Positions 8,705 to 11,271 of a stretch of 11,271 nt of DNA are shown here, piece by piece. Every line of letters begins with the position of its first letter. Positions within the stretch are counted from its first letter, which is position 1. The stretch comes from Hyaloperonospora brassicae (lineage: Eukaryota > Oomycota > Peronosporomycetes > Peronosporales > Peronosporaceae), in assembly GCA_947650285.1 (NCBI GenBank), contig CANTFL010001367.1, positions 1-11,271 on the forward strand, given 5' to 3'. A model generated the notes under the pieces. The model was not told where the DNA came from. It saw only the letters and a list, made by a program, of their open reading frames with translations, and did not search any database. The translations under genes were made by a program, and so were the position numbers.

Positions 8705-9124
8705 GACAATCACACGGCGATCAAGAGTCTACTTGCTTGCAACGCCACCGGAATGGAAGCTTGTACGCTACGAAAGTTTCCACCTCTTCTTTTCCAACAC
8801 GTACACAAACAGATCTCCTCTGTCTTGGCGCCGCGGATGATCTCCAGGAGTTCGTGTCGCTGCTGCTCGAGTCGATACGCTACAGCACAGCAGTGTGGTG
8901 CAAAGCAAGGCAATGCATTGCAACGTCGGTTGGCAACCAGCCACTCGAGACCATCATTTGCGTAGCTCGCATACACGCCTCATGCAGTTTTCGCGCCTAC
9001 AGAAATACGCGCACGGCTTTGCAAGATACTTCAATGTCGTTTGCGGACCACCACAGTGCCAACGTGTCCCGGATACCAGCTCATGCTAGAGAAGTAGTGG
9101 ACTCAGCTCTCTCAAGCGGAAAGC
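8705..9124. repeat. Monomer 22 (420 bp, chimera, hotspot insertion)
   Basis: The left half matches monomer 17 ('gctacgaaagtttcc', 'tcctctgtc', 'gatgatctcc'). From 'cagcagtg' rightward it is B type ('tttgcg', 'catacacgcctcatg'), ending with A-like 'gtcccggatacc' and 'gctcatgct'. The excess of 7 bp is 1 + 1 + 5, the last in 'caatgcattgcaacg' at the central hotspot. Confidence 0.95.
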
Positions 9125-9537
9125 GACAATCACACGGCGATCAAGAGTCTACTTGCTTGCAACGCCACCGGGAATGAAGCTTGTACGCTGGAAAGTCTCC
9201 ACCTCTTCTTTTCCAACACGTACACAAACAGATCTCCTCCGTCTTGGCGCCGCGGATGCTCTCCAGGAGTTCGTGTCGCTGCTGCTCGAGTGATACGCTA
9301 CAGCACAGCAGCGTGGTGCAAAGCAAGGCAACGCAACGTCGGTTGGCAACCAGCCACTCGAGACCATCATTTACGTAGCTCGCATCCACACTTCACGCAG
9401 TTTTCGCACCAAGAGAAATACGCGCACGGCTTTGCAAGATACTTCAATGTCGTTTGCGGACCACCACAGTGCCAACGTGTCCCGGATACCAGCTCATGCT
9501 AGAGAAGTAGTGGACTCAGCTCTCTCAAGCGGAAAGC
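9125..9537. repeat. Monomer 23 (413 bp, A type)
   Basis: 'gggaatgaagcttgt' is unique here. All other typed states are common A states, with the end 'ggactcagc...cggaaagc'. Confidence 0.95.
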
Positions 9538-9958
9538 GACAATCACACGGCGATCAAGAGTCTACTTGCTTGCAACGCCACCGGAATGGAAGCTTGTACG
9601 CTCGAAAGTCTCCACCTCTTCTTTTCCAACACGTACACAAACAGATCTCCTCCGTCTTGGCGCCGCGGATGCTCTCCAGGAGTTCGTGTCGCTGCTGCTC
9701 GAGTGATACGCTACAGCACAGCAGCGTGGTGCAAAGCAAGGCAATGCAACGTCGGTTGGCAACCAGCCACTCGAGACCATCATTTACGTAGCTCGCATCC
9801 ACACTTCGCGCAGTTTTCGCACCAAGAGAAATACGCGCACGGCTTTGCAAGATACTTCAATGTCGTTTGCGGACCACCACAGTGCCAACGTGTCCCGGAT
9901 ACCAGCTCATGCTAGAGAAGTAGTGGCCTCAGCTCTCTCAAGCGGGAGAATGAGCATA
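9538..9958. repeat. Monomer 24 (421 bp, A type, longest tail)
   Basis: The longest monomer. Its 8-bp excess lies entirely in the tail, 'cgggagaatgagcata' (9943-9958) in place of 'cggaaagc'. It ends in 'ggcctc' and is followed by a 'gatgaag' monomer. Confidence 0.95.
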
Positions 9959-10372
9959 GACAATCACACGGCGATGAAGAGTCTACTTGCTTGCAACGCC
10001 ACCGGGAAGGAAGCTTGTACGCTCGAAAGTCTCCACCTCTTCTTTTCCAACACGTACACAAACAGATCTCCTCCGTCTTGGCGCCGCGGATGCTCTCCAG
10101 GAGTTCGTGTCGCTGCTGCTCGAGTGATACGCTACAGCACAGCAGCGTGGTGCAAAGCAAGGCAAGCGCAACGTCGGTTGGCAACCAGCCACTCGAGACC
10201 ATCATTTACGTAGCTCGCATCCACACTTCACGCAGTTTTCGCACCAAGAGAAATACGCGCACGGCTTTGCAAGATACTTCAATGTCGTTTGCGGACCACC
10301 ACAGTGCCAACGTGTCCCGGATACCAGCTCATGCTAGAGAAGTAGTGGACTCCGCTCTCTCAAGCGGAAAGC
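9959..10372. repeat. Monomer 25 (414 bp, A type)
   Basis: A single inserted base at the central hotspot ('ggcaagcgcaacg', 10161-10173) accounts for the length. It combines 'ggactccgc' with 'aagcgg'. Confidence 0.95.
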
Positions 10373-10792
10373 GACAATCACACGGCGATCAAGAGTCTAC
10401 TTGCTTGCAACGCCACCGGGAATGGAAGCTTGTACGCTGCGAAAGTCTCCACCTCTTCTTTTCCAACACGTACACAAACAGATCTCCTCCGTCTTGGCGC
10501 CGCGGATGCTCTCCAGGAGTTCGTGTCGCTGCTGCTCGAGTGATACGCTACAGCACAGTAGCGTGGTGCAAAGCAAGGCAATGCAACGTCGGTTGGCAAC
10601 CAGCCACTCGAGACCATCATTTACGTAGCTCGCATCCACACTTCGCGCAGTTTTCGCACCAAGAGAAATACGCGCACGGCTTTGCAAGATACTTCAATGT
10701 CGTTTGCGGACCACCACAGTGCCAACGTGTCCCGGATACCAGCTCATGCTAGAGAAGTAGTGGCCTCAGCTCTCTCAAGCGGAAGGAGGCGA
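10373..10792. repeat. Monomer 26 (420 bp, A type, aberrant tail)
   Basis: 'gggaatgg' and 'gctgcgaaag' add one base each. The tail 'ggaaggaggcga' (10781-10792) adds five. The following monomer start is also altered, so this is the most diverged junction in the window. Confidence 0.93.
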
Positions 10793-11206
10793 TCTAATCA
10801 CACGGCGATGAAGAGTCTACTTGCTTGCAACGCCACCGGGAAGGAAGCTTGTACGCTCGAAAGTCTCCACCTCTTCTTTTCCAACACGTACACAAACAGA
10901 TCTCCTCCGTCTTGGCGCCGCGGATGCTCTCCAGGAGTTCGTGTCGCTGCTGCTCGAGTGATACGCTACAGCACAGCAGCGTGGTGCAAAGCAAGGCAAC
11001 GCAACGTCGGTTGGCAACCAGCCACTCGAGACCATCATTTGCGTAGCTCGCATCCACACTTCACGCAGTTTTCGCACCAAGAGAAATACGCGCACGGCTT
11101 TGCAAGATACTTCAATGTCGTTTGCGGACAACCACAGTGCCAACGTGTCCCGGATACCAGCGCATGCTAGAGAAGTAGTGGACTCCGCTCTCTCAAGAGG
11201 AAAGCC
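10793..11206. repeat. Monomer 27 (414 bp, A type, altered start)
   Basis: It begins 'tctaatcacacgg' where every other copy has 'gacaatcacacgg'. 'tttgcg' occurs with an otherwise A right half, and 'gcggacaacc' is shared with monomers 7 and 17. The tail 'aaagcc' has one extra C. Confidence 0.93.
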
Positions 11207-11271
11207 GACAATCACACGGCGATCAAGAGTCTACTTGCTTGCAACGCCACCGGAATGGAAGCTTGTACGCT
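11207..11271. repeat. Monomer 28, partial (first 65 bp)
   Basis: Cut off by the window end just past the HindIII site. It has 'gatcaag', as expected after a 'ggactc' junction, and 'ggaatggaagcttgt'. The array therefore continues beyond the window. Confidence 0.95.

Larger units (their letters stand above)
7043..9124. repeat. Higher-order repeat copy 3, five monomers (18-22), one missing
   Basis: Five monomers, 2082 bp. Monomer 18 (right half) corresponds to 12, 19 to 13, 20 to 15, 21 to 16, and 22 (left half) to 17. The equivalent of monomer 14 is absent. Shared rare states are 'gtcatgg' and 'gagaacc' (13/19), 'cctcagg' and a changed 'cactgtg/tactgtg' (15/20), 'aagtttcc' with 'tcgcgccaag' (16/21), and an inserted base before 'aaagtttcc' (17/22). 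Loss of one monomer by unequal crossover is the simplest reading. Confidence 0.68.
9125..11206. repeat. More uniform A-type monomer stretch (monomers 23-27)
   Basis: All five monomers share 'cttgtacgct', 'gatgctctcc', 'gagtgata', the A haplotype 'catccacacttc...caccaag' and 'gtcccggatacc'. None carries the B haplotype. Differences are confined to a few sites and to unusual tails in monomers 24 and 26. Compared with monomers 3-22, this looks like a recently homogenised segment. Confidence 0.65.
1..11271. repeat. Satellite DNA array, 413-bp monomer, 27 complete copies plus a partial
   Basis: The start motif 'gacaatcacacggcgat' recurs every 413-421 bp from base 1 to 11207, always in the same orientation; only the copy at 10793 is altered. 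Between copies almost all bases match, and the differences fall at about 35 fixed positions that mostly carry two or three alternative states. Near-invariant landmarks in every complete monomer are a HindIII site (offset 53), a BglII site (offset 106), and two XhoI sites (offsets 161 and 233, 72 bp apart). HindIII or BglII digestion should therefore give a ladder of about 413 bp. Neither array end lies in the window. The architecture is that of eukaryotic satellite DNA (pericentromeric, subtelomeric or heterochromatic), but which of these cannot be read from the sequence. I do not recognise the family. Confidence 0.97.

Noticed and set aside
9991..10752. 253-codon open frame on the + strand, the longest in the window
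   Set aside because: It spans two monomers only because monomer 25 is 414 bp (a multiple of three) and local indels happen to keep frame. The same sequence is frame-shifted in neighbouring copies. No protein family is recognisable.
1..11271. CRISPR array or bacterial repeat locus
   Set aside because: The repeating unit is a contiguous 413 bp with no alternation of short repeats and unique spacers.

Overview
The whole window is one head-to-tail tandem satellite array. I see 27 complete monomers and the first 65 bp of a 28th. There is no flanking unique DNA, no recognisable gene, no transposon terminus, no RNA gene and no CRISPR array. The basic monomer is 413 bp. Observed lengths run from 413 to 421 bp, and every departure from 413 is accounted for by small indels at a few fixed sites. 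I phased monomers on the conserved start 'gacaatcacacggcgat'. That phase is a convenience, because linked variants cross the chosen boundary.

The organism is almost certainly a eukaryote, since an array of over 11 kb of near-identical 0.4-kb units is typical of eukaryotic satellite DNA. I do not recognise the monomer as a named satellite and cannot place it in a taxon. Base composition is about half GC and rich in CpG. At least fourteen variable positions are CG versus TG or CA alternatives, which suggests that the array is or was CpG-methylated.

Layout: monomers 1-2 (1-831) carry the 'A' central haplotype. Monomers 3-6 (832-2491) mostly carry the 'B' haplotype. From monomer 6 to 22 (2077-9124) a higher-order repeat is visible: diagnostic variants recur every six monomers (about 2.48 kb) in two full copies, followed by a five-monomer third copy. 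Monomers 23-27 (9125-11206) form a more uniform A-type stretch, and a partial monomer ends the window.

Nothing here looks like genes acting together. Open frames of 65-253 codons exist in several frames on both strands, but they are repeated shadows of the monomer. The 413-bp period is not a multiple of three, and indels of 1, 3, 4, 5 and 8 bp shift or break the frames from unit to unit. The informative content is the array's evolution: two haplotype classes, chimeric monomers, two indel hotspots, strong linkage across the monomer boundary, and a few invariant blocks (a GGTTGGCAACC dyad, a pyrimidine tract, and a small hairpin whose common variants keep G-U pairing).
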